Shown here: in pieces, positions 50,201 to 61,170 of the stretch | How positions within the stretch are numbered: the stretch's first letter is position 1 | Layout: every line of letters starts with the position of its first letter | The notes under the pieces: model-generated | Told to the model about the DNA's origin: nothing | The model's database searches: none | The model's input: the letters and a program-made list of their open reading frames with translations, nothing else | From: Lactifluus volemus | Lineage: Eukaryota; Basidiomycota; Agaricomycetes; Russulales; Russulaceae | Length of the DNA stretch: 64,000 nt | Reading direction: 5' to 3' | NCBI GenBank assembly: GCA_022376515.1 | Contig: WTXI01000020.1 | Location: 248,001-312,000, forward strand | Program-made: the position numbers and the translations under genes

Positions 50201-52262
50201 ACGGCGTGTGGCATCCGATGGCTCTGAGAGACCAGTGTCTATCGGTGGGATCTGGGGAAGGGGCGGGGATTCATCACCTGATGAGCGCTTGACGGGCTCA
50301 TCCGTAGAAGGAAGATGTGATGGAGGCGCGTTAGTATGCAGTGGCTTCAAGGTTGCGCTGGGAGACGTGGGCGGTTCCACGCGTTGGGTCAGAATATTCA
50401 TGAGACGAGACCGAACAACAGATGTGCGGTCACTGCGTGGGTCCATTCCCTCTGCTGATTCGCGGTCCAGGAACAGTAACTAAGCCAAAGTTTAAGAGAG
50501 AGGGGTGCTATGGAGAGATCGTGAAAGCTTACATCTCGATTGGGTCCAACAGGATAAGCATACATCAACGAGGAGGGATCGTGAGGGTCCCAGGAGTAGG
50601 AATGGGGCCGTCCATATAGTGAGAACGCATCGTGAAAAGCTGTATGCCAATCATGAACACGAACGACTAGTGTGGTGGGGTATAACTTTACCAATTAGCC
50701 ATCTGATTGTCTCAGTCGTCTGGGGAACTCCGTCTTCGAGCTCAGGCATGACGAGGACCCAACCCTCTCGTCCGCGCATACCCAATGCCGCGTCTTCATT
50801 CCCGATCGTACCCTCAATTTTCATTAACGTACTTTTGGTGATGAGTTCCGGACGCTCAGGATAGACGGCAAAGGCTTGCGTAGCAACTTGCAGAGTGAGG
50901 AAAGGTTTCTTCTTGTCCTTGGGCCTCGGGGAGACGTAGAACGTGACGACGGGTACACTTGAAATGGACGTTGAACGGACCTCTTCCCGACCAAATAGGG
51001 TCGAGATGCGCCGTTTCCGTAGGGACTCGTGGGTCGACTTGGTTGCCGGAGGACTACCAGGGACATCTTGCGGTGCTGCAGATGATACGACCATCCAGAG
51101 GTGTTTCCAGTCTGTCTGGCCAGCGATGCGAATGCGAACCCAGCCTTCTCTACGGTTTCGTACGAGCGTCGAAGGTGCATCGCGTCCTGCGCTGAAAATC
51201 AGAAGGTGGATGTAGTATAGGGGAAATCATGTCGAACCATCGTTCAGTGTAATGCGGATAAGATGAGCGGTGTAAATCTCCTCAAGGCGTGATTTCTCCC
51301 AAGCGGCCAGTCGGAGGGCTGTGGACCAGGAGATGAGAGAGGCAGCGTTTGGACAAGAGAACAAGATAAGGTTCGACCCGGCTGTGTTTACGGTGACGAC
51401 ATTGTTATATTTTTGAGCGGGCTTTGCCCCCGAAGCAGGGATAGTAATGGCTCCGAGAACGTGGACGAACTAATGATCGTTATTGGACAGGTAGTATCGG
51501 GATAGGGTAAAGATGACTCACGGCATCTGTGATGTTGATGTACGTGGGTGGGACCTCCTTTCCTTCCTTGCTTGCCTCTTCTATCTCTGTCATATCCCAG
51601 ATGCTGAGGGTGGTACCACCTAACTGAGCCCACACATCCCGCCACCCTTCGTCTTTGATGGGCTGGTGGCCATCTGGTAAACGCTCGATCCTTCGAACCA
51701 GAGCACCAGACATGTAGACTTTGTGTGCATGTGCATGGGTCAGTTTAACTACGGAAAGGATTTCGGGGTGTAATTGCGAAGGCTGGGATTTAGGTTGCGG
51801 AGGTTGCGAAGGTTGAGGTGTGGGAGATTGTGATTGAGACTGCACCTGGCTGGAGCCAGAAGGGTTGGGGTTATTCCGTAATGATGGGGAAGACGAGTGG
51901 GGCTTGACGAGCACTCTCCGGCCCTCTTCATCTACGGGGGATGGTCGTGATTGTTGCCGCTGTAAACCGGGTTCAGCTCTGCTTGAAGGTAGAGTGACAG
52001 GGGAATTATCGCTCGACTTGAGAAAAGAAAAGAAGGAACTAGAGCGAGAGTGAGTGTTTGTTGTCAAAGATGGACGGAGGGAGGATGAGGCCTGCTTGGA
52101 TGGGAGGGAGTCGGTCATGGAACGAGGACGGTCCGAAGAAGAAGATATTTCGCGACCGAGTGGAGAGGATTGTCGTAAGAGTTGATACTGAGCAGGTGGG
52201 ACAAAGCCAAGATTTCTGCTGTCCCACTGAGGAGTTGGAGAGTCACTTGCCGCGGTGGACAT
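47260..52262 (-). CDS. CAF120: CAF120/Skg3-like PH-domain protein
   Basis: Large, mostly disordered fungal protein; yeast Caf120 is linked to the CCR4-NOT complex and its paralogue Skg3 to the bud neck. Start at 52262 (MSTAASDSPTPQWDSRNLGF). A PH domain follows the conserved lead-in LHPEILSVVKLTHAHAHKVY, GWRDVWAQLGGTTLSIWDM, PPTYINITDA, VNTAGSNLILFSCPNAASLI, WEKSRLEEIYTAHLIRITLN. A second structured part reads GWVRIRIAGQTDWKHLWMVV and FAVYPERPELITKSTLMKIE. Then come about 650 Ser/Pro-rich residues, a coiled coil (RKLDELQRQQLEQMQQGG) and a Met/Gly/Pro tail coded by a hexanucleotide repeat. It ends ASPRPPQ at 47260. The CCR4-NOT role is inferred from the yeast name. Confidence 0.85.
47490..47545 (-). 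repeat. Hexanucleotide (CCCATG/A)n microsatellite coding Met-Gly repeats
   Basis: About nine units of cccatg or cccata on the plus strand, read as alternating Gly-Met in the CAF120 C-terminus (minus strand). The antisense frame gives His/Ala runs and is not a gene. Confidence 0.8.
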
Positions 52263-52522
52263 CTTGCTTTGGTCTTAACCGATTGAATGAATGTTGCCAC
52301 AAACCGACACTAGCCCACTCCTGTCCTCGTGGGAATACGTTTCTCTTTTTAAGTCACTATGCTACACAATTATGTCCGTGGAACAAATTTTACGTTGGAC
52401 CACCCTTGCGACGTCTCTACCACTTCCTCGGGTGCATCGGGTTCCAACTGGCCTTGCGGGTTTCTTCTCGCTCTTAAGCGACTCGATGTAAACAACTAGC
52501 CGATGATGGCGACGATAGAAAC
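52263..52522. other. Intergenic: CAF120 upstream, COX11 3' flank
   Basis: 260 bases in tandem minus-strand arrangement; expected to hold the CAF120 promoter. Nothing specific seen. Confidence 0.3.
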
Positions 52523-53398
52523 TCACTTAAAAAACGTGTACGAGAGCACAATGTCGTCTAAATTTTGACACGCGGGGTCATCCAGGACGTCTTTGTCGAT
52601 GAAGAATAGTAGAGGCATGTCAATCTCCTCCCCTGCTAACAGTTTTTGTTCCTCAAAACAGAAGCATTCCACTTTGGCGAAATAAGGCGCGATCTGTAGT
52701 AGCAATCAAAACGTATCACCTTTGCACCGACATTGATTGCTCACTCTGTCTGGCGTGACATTATACGTCGCGATGCCAATCACGTCGTGATCCGCGTTGT
52801 TCTTGGCCGTGTAAAACGCAAGACAGGTCTCACCAGGTAACACCGTCACGTATTTTTGCCGAGGAGTGAATGTCCACGGAAGCTGCTCGCTCCGGTCTGC
52901 ATTGAAATGTACTTTGATGCGCTTCGCGCCCTCAACAGGCACGAGACGCTCTGCCTCAAACCTCCCAGTGCCCACAACGGGCGTACCTGCGAACCCAGTT
53001 GCGGCACAGAACATACGGTACAATGGCACGGCAGCATAAGATGCGCCGACCACAAGGATGATCTGCTCGTCACCCTAGTTCAGCAAGACTGTTGTGAGGA
53101 TGAGCAAGAAAACGTACCACGGCAGATGTGTACATGAATAAACTTCGATTTCGTTGGACGTATAGTTCGCGTGCAGGGATGGCCCGAGCTCGGGATGACT
53201 TGTTTGGCGGTAACTTACCCGTTGACAAAGGTCTCCGCGAAAGCGCATCCTTTCTCCAGAGAGGACTATGTGGCCGCAGGCGTAGACGAAACAAATACAG
53301 CCGGGAAGATGTCCCCAAACCCAAAATATGGCACTGTTTGAATATAACCGCGTGCAGGAGAGTGAACGAGGAATGCTTGTTCCGAGTGGCGTGGCCAT
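52523..53398 (-). CDS. COX11: Cytochrome c oxidase assembly protein COX11 (CtaG family)
   Basis: Inner-membrane copper chaperone that builds the CuB site of Cox1. Conserved part: RNRSLFMYTSAV then, after an intron, IILVVGASYAAVPLYRMFCA (membrane helix plus PLY motif), TGRFEAERLVP, IKVHFNADRSEQLPWTFTPR, GETCLAFYTAKNNADHDVIG, IATYNVTPDRV, then IAPYFAKVECFCFEEQKLLA (copper-binding CxC as CFC), MPLLFFIDKDVLDDPACQNL and DDIVLSYTFFK. The first exon is uncertain: MATPLGTSIPRSLSCTRLYS at 53398 looks like a presequence but changes frame before the membrane part. Only 72 bp separate this start from the next gene. Confidence 0.92.
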
Positions 53399-53470
53399 GG
53401 TTGGCCAGAAAACGCCTCGGGCCGTATTTCACTTGGGGACCCGGCCGCTGTTCACCACTTTGCTTGAGCC

Positions 53471-54461
53471 ATGTCTTCAAACACAAACGCTCCCGCAGAG
53501 TCTTCCACACCTGCCAAGGCACTCTCAGATGCCGAACTGGACCGCCTTCTGAACCGAGAAGCTTCAGCCATCCAGCGCGAGCTCGAGGTCGACCGTATCC
53601 TCTCCGCGTTCAAGCTAAAGTACGCTCTTCGCCTCCCTCTTCTCGCTCGTGTTCTCACTTTCTCGTTTGTAGCCCATATGACATTTTAGACCTAGAAACT
53701 TCTGCTAAGGCTGATGACATCAAGAAGAAATACCGGCAACTCTCTCTCTGTGAGCCGCCTTTCTCAACAAGAGATGTGGGGTTATATGCTGATGCGCGAC
53801 CTCTTTGTACCTTCTACGTGACTAGTCATCCATCCTGACAAGTGCTCACACGAACGAGCTCCTGACGCATTCGACGTGCTCAAGAAGGTGAATTCACACC
53901 ACATTCCTTCCTATCTCAAAATCCTCATCTATTCTTAAAGGCCGAGAGTGAACTCAGCGATACCGGAAAGCGCGAAGAACTTGATGCGGCGATCAATCAA
54001 GCTCGTTCGATCCTGTTAAAGGGGCTGTCCTTGCCAACTTCAACGCCAGACGACCACCCAAAACTCAAGGGTCTCACACCACCCTTTAAGGCGCAGCTTC
54101 GGCAAAAGTCAAAGGACCTACTCATAGAGGAGGAATTAAGAAGACGAAGGTATGTCGCTACTTCTATTGCAATGTGATGTTCTTCGACGGAACGCTTGAT
54201 CACAGAGCCGTCAAGATGAACCTTGCCAATGAGGGTTTCGAGGCGCGCAAGAAGGAAGAAGAAGTCACGGCCAAGAAACGCAAGGCGGAAGATGATGCCA
54301 AGTGGGAAGGTAAGTAGCCCTTTGCATTCTATCCGAGTCGTCCCTAGCATTTCTCGTGCATCCCCTACACAGAAACTCGGGAACAGCGCGTGGGTAGTTG
54401 GCGTACCTTCACCAATACGTCGAAAAAGAAAAAGAAGGAAAAGGCGGCTGTTCTTGGCTAA
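53471..54461 (+). CDS. spf31: J-domain protein, DNAJC8/Spf31-like (spliceosome-associated)
   Basis: Nuclear J protein of the DNAJC8 family, found with spliceosomes. Start at 53471 (MSSNTNAPAESSTPAKALSD). N-terminal helix LSDAELDRLLNREASAIQRE, then the J domain: YDILDLETSAKADDIKKKYR, QLSL-VIHPDK with the HPD motif, then DAFDVLKK. A charged coiled coil follows (DLLIEEELRRRR; FEARKKEEEVTAKKRKAEDD). The family ends with TREQRVGSWRTF and a Lys-rich tail (SKKKKKEKAAVLG). Five or six GT-AG introns, frame intact. Its 3' end is part of a duplicated segment (see repeats). Confidence 0.9.
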
Positions 54462-54761
54462 AAGGAAAAGTCCGGAAGCCTTTGGCAGTCGCGCAACGTC
54501 TGTGCTTGTCTGTATCACGCCCGAGTATAACTAATGATTAGATGCCTGCGTCGGTTTTTCATTCAGCGATATGTGCGAGACGCGTGAACCGGAGGAGGAA
54601 AAGTGGCACGACAATCTTTGCCGCGGTTGTTTGCGTGGACCGATTGTGCACAAATATTTTGGTTTCGTTATCACGACGGCAACAACATACAAGTAACAGA
54701 GAGGGGAAATACGGCTAATCATTGGACCCAATACTGATCACGTCGTCGTTGTCAGTGAGGG
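54436..54761 (+). repeat. Direct repeat copy A: J-protein 3' end plus a second copy of the RMI1 C-terminal tail
   Basis: Matches 56302-56562 at both ends. Left arm: GGCTGTTCTTGG, then GTCCGGAAG and GTCTGTGCTTGTCTGTATCA. Right arm: ACAGAGAGGGGAAATACG, then TAATCATTGGACCCAATACT and GATCACGTCGTCGTTGTCAG. The middle 150 bases have diverged. On the minus strand the right arm still encodes LTDNDDVISIGSND and a stop, a near-copy of the true RMI1 end. Confidence 0.8.
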
Positions 54762-54933
54762 GTTGAGGGAACGTCGTCCCCAGATCTGTACAAGTTTGGG
54801 ACCGTGGGAACGCGACATGTGGCGCGTGCATGTGGGCACTGGCAGTCTTCACTTTTCTGTATGTCAAACCTCATTACTCAACAAAGCCCGGTAGCGATTG
54901 GACGCAATGCGATCTCGATAATACGACGTTCAT

Positions 54934-55695
54934 GTGATAGTGCAGGACGCAGCTACTTTCTTTGGAATACCGTTTCTTCCAGAGCCACAAGTTCCAGCTG
55001 AGATCCTGAGCACTCAGGAGGCTGATGACTTGATGGGTAGCAAGCATGCCGGACTCGTCGATCTTCTCGACGTCGCCATGCTTCCTCCTGTAATGCGAGC
55101 GAGAGAGCGCTGTGGTTGACTTTGCGGTCGAGTTGTTCAGGCTTGTCGGCTACGTTGGTGGTCGTAGATACGCTCGTACCCGCATGGATCTCCCCCTTCC
55201 TATATGCGGTCAAACCAAACATGCGAAGACCGATGTCTGCATTATCGACCTTTGCGCAACCAAATCCTTCTCGTTGTCCAAGAAGACAAACTTATGCCGT
55301 GTTGGGAGGCACTTTCGCTGACACTGAGGCACAGCTTATTGCCGAGGCTGTCGCAGCGTTCGTGTACAATAACGAAATGAGACGGATGAACGGTCTGCCT
55401 GAGTTACAAAAAAGGTACTCTTCAGCTTCCATAAGTTAGTTCACACTTTCTTAGCCACCTCTGCAGATCATGCCTGGAATCATTATGGTCGGGACTACCC
55501 CAATTTTACAAAATTCCCGTCACTCGGGAACTTGTTTCAACATTCGTCGCGGACTATTTCCCCCTCGCACTGAAGTATTATTTGCATGCGCCCGTTGCCA
55601 GACAGAACCGTCGTTGGAGTGAAGGAATGAGACCGTTGGACAACAGGCGTACCATCCTTTCTTGTTATGAGGCTTTCAAGGCTATTGTGGAATGA
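54934..55695 (+). pseudogene. Disrupted gene of a repeated basidiomycete family of unknown function
   Basis: I recall this family as uncharacterised and present in many copies in mushroom-forming fungi; no domain name is known to me. Segments in family order but in different frames: FFGIPFLPEPQVPAEILSTQ, GSKHAGLVDLLDVAMLPPVM, RAR, VDFAVELFRLVGYVGGRRYA, RTRMDLPLPICGQTKHAKTD, VCIIDL, NQILLVVQEDKLM, FADTEAQLIAEAVAAFVYNN, IMPGIIMVGTT, FYKIPVTRELVSTFVADYF and EGMRPLDNRRTILSCYEAFK, ending FKAIVE. At least four frame changes occur in about 700 bases, more than in the neighbouring genes, so it looks truly broken. It lies inside a pair of direct repeats. Confidence 0.65.
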
Positions 55696-56301
55696 ATAAC
55701 TAGTATAGCGGTGCACTGTACTCTGTATTTTTGTGGCATTCATCATGTTGTGACCCTGAATGAGGATCTTTTACATTGACATCCGGTCTGTCTCATCCCA
55801 GATTGCCTCCTTCGCCGCAAACTGGATGTCTCGAGAAATTCTCCTGGCTCGGTTGGGACATCAGGCTGACGACGTCACTTTTGCTCAAGCCCTCAGCCTT
55901 TCACACAGGTGCTACGTCTAGCCCTCCACCTTATTACTGTTTTATTGCGGCCCGCCGGTGGGCGACCCTCTGCGTCTCAATCAAAAACAACGACGTTTTT
56001 TTTTTGCATCTGCAAATGCCATAGCAGATGCAGTGAATGCTACCATTCATTTCGGTCCAGAGGGGGGAAATCCGCCGAGCGGGGAAACCAAGCACATACC
56101 CCCGACGTGCTTGTCAGACATCACCTGTGCCAAAAAAAAAGATTCGATTGTCGAGATTGTAAAGAGTAACGGACTCCGTCTTACTGCCAGTGTATGTAAG
56201 AGTGAAAACATGAGGCAGGTCAAAAGCATCCATAAATCATGGACTAGTGCCAAGGATTTCAGCATCTCTTCAAGTTCCTATCATTGGGATTTATGATGAA
56301 A
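55696..56301. other. Unassigned segment inside the duplicated region
   Basis: Between the broken family gene and repeat copy B. An open frame at 55958-56296 (start MGDPLRLNQKQRRFFF) has no family I know and no clear start context. I cannot support a gene. Confidence 0.3.
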
Positions 56302-56562
56302 GAAGGTGACTGTTCTTGGATGGAAAGCCCGGAAGTCCGACGTCTGTGCTCGTCTGTATCATCCCCAGTAACTATGATTCCCTCCCCGTGATCACCGACC
56401 GATCCGCATGCGAGCGATCCCATCATTTAGTGGTGTCGTCCCTCACTCAAACACAGACGCATGTACACTCTCCCAGAGAGTTGGCACAAATGACAAAAGT
56501 GACAGAGAAATACGTTAATCATCGGACCCGATACTAATCACGTCGTCGTTGTCAATGAGGGG
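56302..56562 (+). repeat. Direct repeat copy B: degenerate J-protein 3' end plus the genuine RMI1 C-terminus
   Basis: Partner of 54436-54761. Left arm: GACTGTTCTTGGATGG, CCGGAAGTCCGACGTCTGTG, CTCGTCTGTATCA. Right arm: ACAGAGAAATACGTTAATCA, CGGACCCGATACTAATCACG, TCGTCGTTGTCAATGAGGGG. The right arm contains the stop and last codons of RMI1 (minus strand). Confidence 0.8.
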
Positions 56563-58285
56563 AGGAGGCTGTATGCGGGGCGGGCCTCGGTCGATGATCT
56601 CGGTCGAGAGGTCGATCACAGATCCGTCAAGTTGTACTACCTGTCGTTGGGCCATACGTCTCACGATGCCGCGCCCAGGCCCGACCAAGGCGTTCTGCTC
56701 GTTGCCGTCGCCGCCATGATCTCTGTCATCCACGAAATGACCTCGTGCGGACGCGGAGGCTGACTCGGCATCGGAAAAGACGATTGCGAAGACTGAGACT
56801 GAGATGAGAGAAAGGCCTCGGATCGCTCGAGCTCGCTGGCGGCGCGCGAAAGAAATGCGGCATCGATGCCATCGTGCGCGAAATACCAGTCTGAGCCTGG
56901 CTCTGGGATATCGTCATCCAGCGGCGCCGTGGACTCTCGCGTTGGCGACAGCCTCATCGGCGCGACCGCGGTGGCACCGCCTAGGGTGAGAAATCTGGTG
57001 AATTAGTGCGAGTCGACGTGGCGACGGCGGAGTTGCCGGATGAGATTGAAGTGGTAGAAGGTCCCGGCCATGGGGCATTGCTCCTCGCAGCGGTCGCTGA
57101 CGGCGTTGTCGGTCGCTTTCGTTGGTTATGAGTGATTGAGTGGTGAGATCGGATGGACCCGGGACTGGAACTGGAACTGGTTCGACTCCCCGGAGAGGCC
57201 GATTTACTACTCGAGGTTGTACGGTGCGCGATACGTCAGGCACATCTGAGCGGGTGCCAGTGGGGAGTGCGGGTGCTCTTCGAACTGCTGGAACTGGGGC
57301 AGGTAGCGGAATTGGGGCTGGAACTGCAACAGGGACTTGCTGTCCCTCGGTGTTTGTGCCATCACCCTCGGGTTCGTCCGGGCATTCGGGCTGACAAGAT
57401 TGTCAGAATTACTAACGACGACGCGTTCTGTGTGGGCTACCCACTCCATGCGTAATCGAAGTCCCTTCAAAAAGTTACTGTCACGATTCATATCGAGATC
57501 TTCCACGTTGTAGCCCTTGAGAACGACATTTCTTGGTTCGAGGAACGCGATTCCTTGTCTGATGGTCACGTCCTTTAGTTGCATCTAGTGATTTTTGGGC
57601 TGAGGCTTTTAACAAAGCCGACCCACCAGTGGGGAGAATGCATACCTTGAAGCCGAGCGGGGTATTCTCGAGATCAATCTGGGGAATCTTTCTGTATTCA
57701 ATCGCGTTCAGCTTGATAGCCCCGTCACTAAGCTCGAATTGTAGCATAGAACGTGGGTAATTGGGAACTGGACCTTCGTCCGCCGCTTCGTCCTCGTTGT
57801 CACCGCCAGTGAGGCCAGAGAGGTCAGCGCGGTCGATCTTTGTCTGCCGAACGTTCATAAGGCTGAAAGCGCTGTGACCTATCTCCGTCAAGGCCACGAT
57901 CTGCACGAGGGTAGGTGGGCCCGACAAGGAGCCCTTCTTCAGGCCGGCAAGGTTGTGAGGGAGGCCAGAGCCGGCAATCATGGAATCTGTGAGGTCTGAC
58001 ATGAGCAGCTGAGACTCAACGTGCTCCTTTATTCTGTCCATATCGGTGGCAGGGTTCAAGTTGTGCTCTTCGATTACCCAGGCATAACATTGTTGAAGCC
58101 AGTTCTGAGAGAGAAATGATATTTATCAGCGCGTGTCATGTACCGAGACGTGTTTAATTTACCTCGTCGACGGAAGGTTTGGGATAGCTCTGCCTAAGCC
58201 ACTGTACAAGTTGTGGTGGGGATGCATCAACTCGCGGGGAGTTGCCGGCCTTCGCTAACGTCCACCAGAGGTTTGTACTCAGCAT
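56515..58285 (-). CDS. RMI1: RecQ-mediated genome instability protein 1 (RMI1)
   Basis: Partner of RecQ helicase and topoisomerase III in dissolving double Holliday junctions. Start at 58285 (MLSTNLWWTLAKAGNSPRVD); this N-terminal helical block continues PPQLVQWLRQSYPKPSVDE and NWLQQCYAWVIEEH. The OB fold includes VQIVALTEIGHSAFSLMNVR, YPRSMLQFELSDGAIKLNAI, EYRKIPQIDLENTPLGFK, MQLKDVTIRQGIAFLEPRNV, VLKGYNVEDLD and NFLKGLRLRMEWVAHT. The rest is Gln/Pro-rich and disordered, ending QVVQLDGSVIDLS...DVISIGSDD. That last hydrophobic-acidic patch resembles a SUMO-interacting motif (inference). The C-terminal exons shift between frames around 56900-57240, so their joins are not exact. Confidence 0.85.
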
Positions 58286-58478
58286 CTGTAGTCCCAATCA
58301 ACGCTGGCTTTGGCTATTAGCATGTACAGTAGCATATAGGCTTATTTATTTCTGATGATTGTCTCGGTCACCGAAGATTACGTCAAGTGGAGGCAAAGAG
58401 TCAAGCGCGCTCGCTGTGTCGCTTTATGCAAACTACGATGCGAACTACTACTGATTGACGTAGGTTGCATTACTTTAT
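58286..58478. promoter_or_regulatory. Short divergent promoter, RMI1 / carnitine acetyltransferase
   Basis: 193 bases or fewer between divergent starts, depending on which Met of the acetyltransferase is used. No named site seen. Confidence 0.3.
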
Positions 58479-61034
58479 ATGCACATTCCTCGCTCAGCGA
58501 CATTCTCACATATGTCAGTAAAGCCTTCTCAGGCGCTCTCTGTATATATGTCCTCGTCCCGTTCAACGTGCAGAGTCTTCAGCACCAACGCTACTGCCAA
58601 TCGTCCTCCCGTCCTCCCACGCCTTCCGGTGCCCGACCTTCACCAGACCTTAACCAAATATCTGCGTTCTTTGATTCCCCTTCTCAAGGAAGACGAGGTG
58701 CGCGGGGGGCTGCCCTGGCAGTCTGCGCTGCAGCAAAGGCAGCAGTGGGCCGACAAGTTTGAGAGTGGCTTGGCGCGCAGTGTCAGGAACGTCTGCACGG
58801 CAAGTCCGCAAAGTAGTTATAACTCTTGGTCATAGCCCGCTAATGCGTGTGAAAAGCTCTTGATAGATCCTCCCCTCGTAATTGGCTGGATGATAATATA
58901 TGGCAGAAGAAGGCCTACCACGAGTGGCGCTCGCCATTATTGATACATTCAAACTGGTGGCTCGCGTACTTCAATGACGACAGTATCCCAAAGCATGTCC
59001 TGCAAGAACCTACATCTTCTGTCTCTGTAAAAATAAACCCTGGCAAGTTAGACGTGCCGCGTGGCTCGCATTTAGACATCTAGAATTTAAGGATAGCTTG
59101 GCCCGGTTCGTCATGCAACTACTTCCAGTTTTCGATCGACTTATCAGATTTTAGACAGGAGATCTACCCTAATACTACTCGTACAGGTGAGCACTTCCTG
59201 ACATTCGCACCAGTTTCGTCTCATCGTATTTTGCTCAGGGCTGTGGTTTCAAGAGACGGTTGCTAGAATTTTCAATACCTGTCGCATCCCGCGACCGCAT
59301 TGTGATACCTTGAGCCCTCAACCCCCGCCTCATATACCTAATGCCCGAAAACTTCTTGTCATGGTTAACGATTGGATTTACGCAGTTGAGGCCTACGATG
59401 AAAACCGGGCACTCCTCTCTGCTGAAATAATCGAACAACGGCTGAGAAGCGTGGTCCACGATGTAATCAGACGCGTAGAGGCTGGCGAAGAACCAGTCCC
59501 CATTGGGATACTGAGCGCAGACCATCGAGACCACTGGACAAAAGTGCGTTCGTTCCCGCACCCAGACGTACCCATCGATTCACACTACGTAGAACTTTGA
59601 ATATCTTCTTTCCCTCTCCGCCACTAATCGTGAGACGCTTGAGGTCATCCAACAGTCGATCTTCGCCATCAGCCTTGATTCACACACCGTTGGGCTTCAT
59701 CTGCGTGATCCAGCGCATACTTCTCCCCCATTGGCCGTCGACTCTCCCGCGGAGATCGATTCTCACCTACATAACATTCGTTCCTCAATCAATGCGCGTA
59801 ACAGATGGTTCGACAAGGGCTACACACTCATCGTTGAGACGAACACTCGCGCGGGGGCGATGGGTGAACACTCGCCTTGTGATGCTCTTGTGCCAAGTGT
59901 TGTTGCCGACTATGCTGTCACGCAGTCTATTACGCCCGAGGCATTCTCGCGACCAGAACCCACTCCATTTTTATCCGATCATAATCCCGATATCGGGGGC
60001 TGGCAAAGATTGGACTGGGTAACCGACGCGCGTATCAAGGCAGAGTGTATTGCCGCCGAGTCCCGCGCAAAAGACCTCATTGCCGACTCGGACTATAGCG
60101 TTCTCTGGTTCTCCGACTATGGCGCAGACTGGATCAAATGCGTAGGTACGATTATTCGCCAACACTTTCTCGAGATATCTTGACGCGAATTGGCGGATGT
60201 AGCCTGTCTATCCCCGGACGCGTACTTGCAGATGGCCCTCCAACTAGCTTGGTATAAGACGCAAGGTTGCCTCACGGCTACGTACGAAACTGCGCTTACC
60301 CGTACCTTTGACAAAGCCCGCACGGAGACGATTCGTACGCTCAGCGAGGACAGCCGCGCATGGGTCTTGTCCATGACTGACCCGACTGCTTCTGTGCGTC
60401 ACCATCACCCTCTGTCTATACCATTTTCACTCTAACTGAAAAAAATCGATATAAGATCGCGACCAGGCTTACTCTCCTCCACCGCGCCATTCAAACTCAT
60501 ACCTCCCTTACGCGTCAAGCTGCGACCGGCCGCGGTATAGATCGGCACTTGCTCGGACTTCGGCTCATGATGCGTCCAGAGAATGACGAGCGCGCCGCGC
60601 TGTTCGACGACCCGCTTTTCGAGAGAAGCCAGGACTGGAAGTTGAGCACGAGCGGTCTTAGTGCGGGAACTCTATTCCGCGGGACGGGGTACGTCGCGTC
60701 GCTTTCTAAAAGTGTCATCAAACTGGGAAAGAGCTGACGGTCAACAATATTTAGCTTCGGCGCGGCGTATACTAGCGGATATGGTATTAATTGTGAGTCG
60801 CTCCCCCTCCCCTTCGTACCAGGACGATACCATGTATAAGTGACATCTCTTCGCGCACGTCGCAGATCTCCCTGGACCTGACCTCATCAAGTTTGGCATT
60901 GAGTCGAAATACTCGGGCGCGGAGACGTCCACGGCCGCCTTTCAACGCGCGATTACGGATGCGCTGCGTGAGATGAAGCGAATTTGTTCCCTCAAGCCGA
61001 TGCACGCCGACGCTCCCGCCGTTGCTCGCCTGTG
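58479..61034 (+). CDS. CAT2: Carnitine O-acetyltransferase (CAT2 family)
   Basis: Moves acetyl groups between CoA and carnitine so they can leave peroxisomes and enter mitochondria. Start at 58479 (MHIPRSATFSHMSVKPSQAL); a later Met (58512 or 58545) could serve for a peroxisomal form. Blocks: PPVLPRLPVPDLHQTLTKYL, NWLDDNIWQKKAYHEWR, LIHSNWWLAYFNDD, CRIPRPHCDTL, GLWFQETVARIFNTC, HIPNARKLLVMVNDWIYAVE, RNRWFDKGYTLIVETNTRAG, the catalytic His in MGEHSPCDALVPSVV, PDAYLQMALQLAWYKTQG, TYETALTRTFDKARTETIRT and FGAAYTSGYGINYLPGPDLI. The end is VARL; ARL fits the PTS1 consensus. Presequence plus PTS1 fits the dual targeting known for fungal Cat2. Confidence 0.92.
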
Positions 61035-61170
61035 AAGTTGTCGTTTCATTACAACCACCACTCATGTACATGACGTAGCCTTTAAAATAGAAACCCTTTA
61101 CAGAGACATGTGAACATTCACTCTCCCCCCCTCCCCCCTCTGGCCTGTTTTCCAGTTGTCAAATGATACC
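61035..61170. other. Convergent intergenic region
   Basis: 136 bases between two convergent stops, with C runs at about 61125-61137. Two 3' UTRs must overlap here. No gene. Confidence 0.4.

Noticed and set aside
48449..50446. Separate gene in the middle of CAF120
   Set aside because: The long Ser/Pro frame joins in phase with both flanking exon groups and matches the known disordered middle of the CAF120 family.
58795..58860. GC donor in the carnitine acetyltransferase gene
   Set aside because: A GT donor four bases downstream gives the right phase into LDRSSPRNWLDD.
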